Of a stretch of DNA of 64,000 nt, positions 63,101 to 64,000 are shown piece by piece. The DNA lies in NCBI GenBank assembly GCA_963575745.1, contig CAUYUJ010002747.1:62001-126000 (forward strand), read 5' to 3'. This DNA is from Prorocentrum cordatum (Eukaryota > Sar > Dinophyceae > Prorocentrales > Prorocentraceae). The translations under genes and the position numbers were made by a program. The notes under the pieces are model-generated. The model was not told where the DNA came from and searched no databases. It was given only the letters and a program-made list of their open reading frames with translations. Positions within the stretch are counted from its first letter, which is position 1. Every line of letters begins with the position of its first letter.

Positions 63101-63549
63101 TTCAGTCTATTCTCGAAAGCCTCCGGTCCCCAATTTCTCAGAAGACCCCGAGACGCTAGACCCCTCCAAGGTCTTGCTTGAACTTCGAGTTGGATCTAGC
63201 CTCTGGGGCGAGACTTCGAGACACTTCAGACATGCCCCGCAGCGATTAAGACATGCGCCTCGTCCTGACGGACCCCTATCCGCGCAAAACGGGGCCCCAT
63301 ACAGTCAACCCGCATAGTAAGGATGAGCAGCTTTCCGAGATTTCCCGTTCATCCTTCACCTCCGTTTCATCCGTGGCCGCTTTCGCTGGCCGCGCCCCGC
63401 CCGCAACGTGTCGGCATTGCCTTCCAAGACCCTTGCATCCTTATCGTGTGTCCTTATTCTACCCTGGCCTCGGTCGGACGTGTGCCTTTTTCCTCTCGGT
63501 GAGGACCATCGAGGAGCATCTGAGGCCATCTCGCGAGGAATCCATGCAC
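63101..63549. other. Unassigned sequence
   Basis: Nothing supported. Confidence 0.3.
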
Positions 63550-63595
63550 GAATCCGAAACATGCACGGGGAGTGGGCGTCCCAACGATGGCAGGA
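63550..63595. repeat. Dispersed repeat H, copy 3
   Basis: ATGCACGGGGAGTGGGCGTC then CCAACGATGGCAGG. Confidence 0.6.
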
Positions 63596-63659
63596 TACAA
63601 GTGGACTTTACGCTGCATCTTCGGGGGGCCTCGCCTGCCCCCCAAAAGTGTGTCTTTTC

Positions 63660-63790
63660 CTGTGCCAGGCGCGGGCTCGATGCGGACTCGACGCGGCTTT
63701 GGCGCGGGCTCGACGCGGACTCGACACGGATCCGACGAGTCCAACGTATATTCGACACGGATTCGACGCGGACAGGGCCGCGACGAGACA
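63660..63790. repeat. CGACGCGGACT minisatellite
   Basis: Degenerate 10-12 base words GGACTCGACGCGG, GGCTCGACGCGG and GATTCGACGCGG. Confidence 0.7.
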
Positions 63791-64000
63791 GACAAGGTCC
63801 CCCGAGGATAGGCCAGGAGAGCGACTGCACCCTCCCGCAATTCATCCTGGCCAGGAGTCGGCGGCGAGCAAGGGGGGAAGTGAGGAGGAGGAGGCCTTTT
63901 GAGAAGGTTCGGAAGCCCCCCAGCCTTATGAAAAGCTGTTGGGGCCTTCCCCGAAGACGGGAAAAACTTCTCCGAAGGCCGCCGAGGGCTTCTGACCCAG
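63791..64000. other. Unassigned sequence
   Basis: GAGAAGG...TTCGGAAG words near 63880-63990 resemble the stretch at 41790-41845; otherwise nothing. Confidence 0.3.

Overview
The window reads as nuclear DNA of a dinoflagellate. This is an inference from: a 14-base relic of the dinoflagellate spliced leader at the 5' end of a retroposed mRNA (5762-5775); several diverged reverse-transcriptase genes; Ala/Arg-rich coding sequence; high GC; very low gene density; and a great load of long microsatellites and small dispersed repeats. No rRNA, convincing tRNA, CRISPR, bacterial operon or phage feature was seen.

Layout. 0-5.6 kb: a G/T-rich degenerate repeat block, a small terminal-inverted-repeat element, a GGT-triplet array, and two arrays of a ~152-bp monomer, each with its own leader. 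5.75-7.03 kb: a processed retrocopy with spliced-leader relic, intact 325-codon ORF, short A tail and a 13-bp target-site duplication. 7.4-13 kb: a second GGT array, one likely internal exon of a DHHC palmitoyltransferase (8720-8825, perhaps another near 10.7 kb), and AGG, GAT and CTC/GTC arrays. 13-18.9 kb: dispersed repeat fragments and little recognisable coding. 18.9-25.3 kb: two CT-tract regions, each carrying the same ~175-bp repeat, bracket a decayed reverse-transcriptase element with an intact 249-aa ORF at its 3' side. 25.3-34.3 kb: GC-rich low complexity, TATGC pentamers, another G/T block, and GAT and GAC arrays. 34.3-35.6 kb: a mosaic of six dispersed repeat families. 35.7-40.7 kb: mostly (GAT)n. 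42.4-44.25 kb: a dead LINE. 45.99-46.77 kb: a cluster of small elements. 47.75-49.66 kb: a LINE reverse transcriptase with an uninterrupted frame, on the minus strand. 50.5-52.5 kb: G/T blocks and TCTAC pentamers. 52.84-55.71 kb: the best host-gene candidate, a secreted or membrane Cys-rich protein with a supportable intron and a possible distal membrane exon beyond a repeat-filled intron. 56.7-58.1 kb: a ~1-kb degenerate TAGTGAG heptamer array between matching G-run/C-run hairpins. 59.5-62.3 kb: two arrays of a ~90-bp monomer, again each with its own leader.

The recognisable genes do not form a pathway. The coherent story is retrotransposition: a LINE that could have supplied reverse transcriptase, two dead RT elements, a trans-spliced mRNA copied back into the genome, and short elements (TIR, foldback and SINE-like) scattered between and inside host introns. 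Most long open frames here are translations of microsatellites and were not called as genes.
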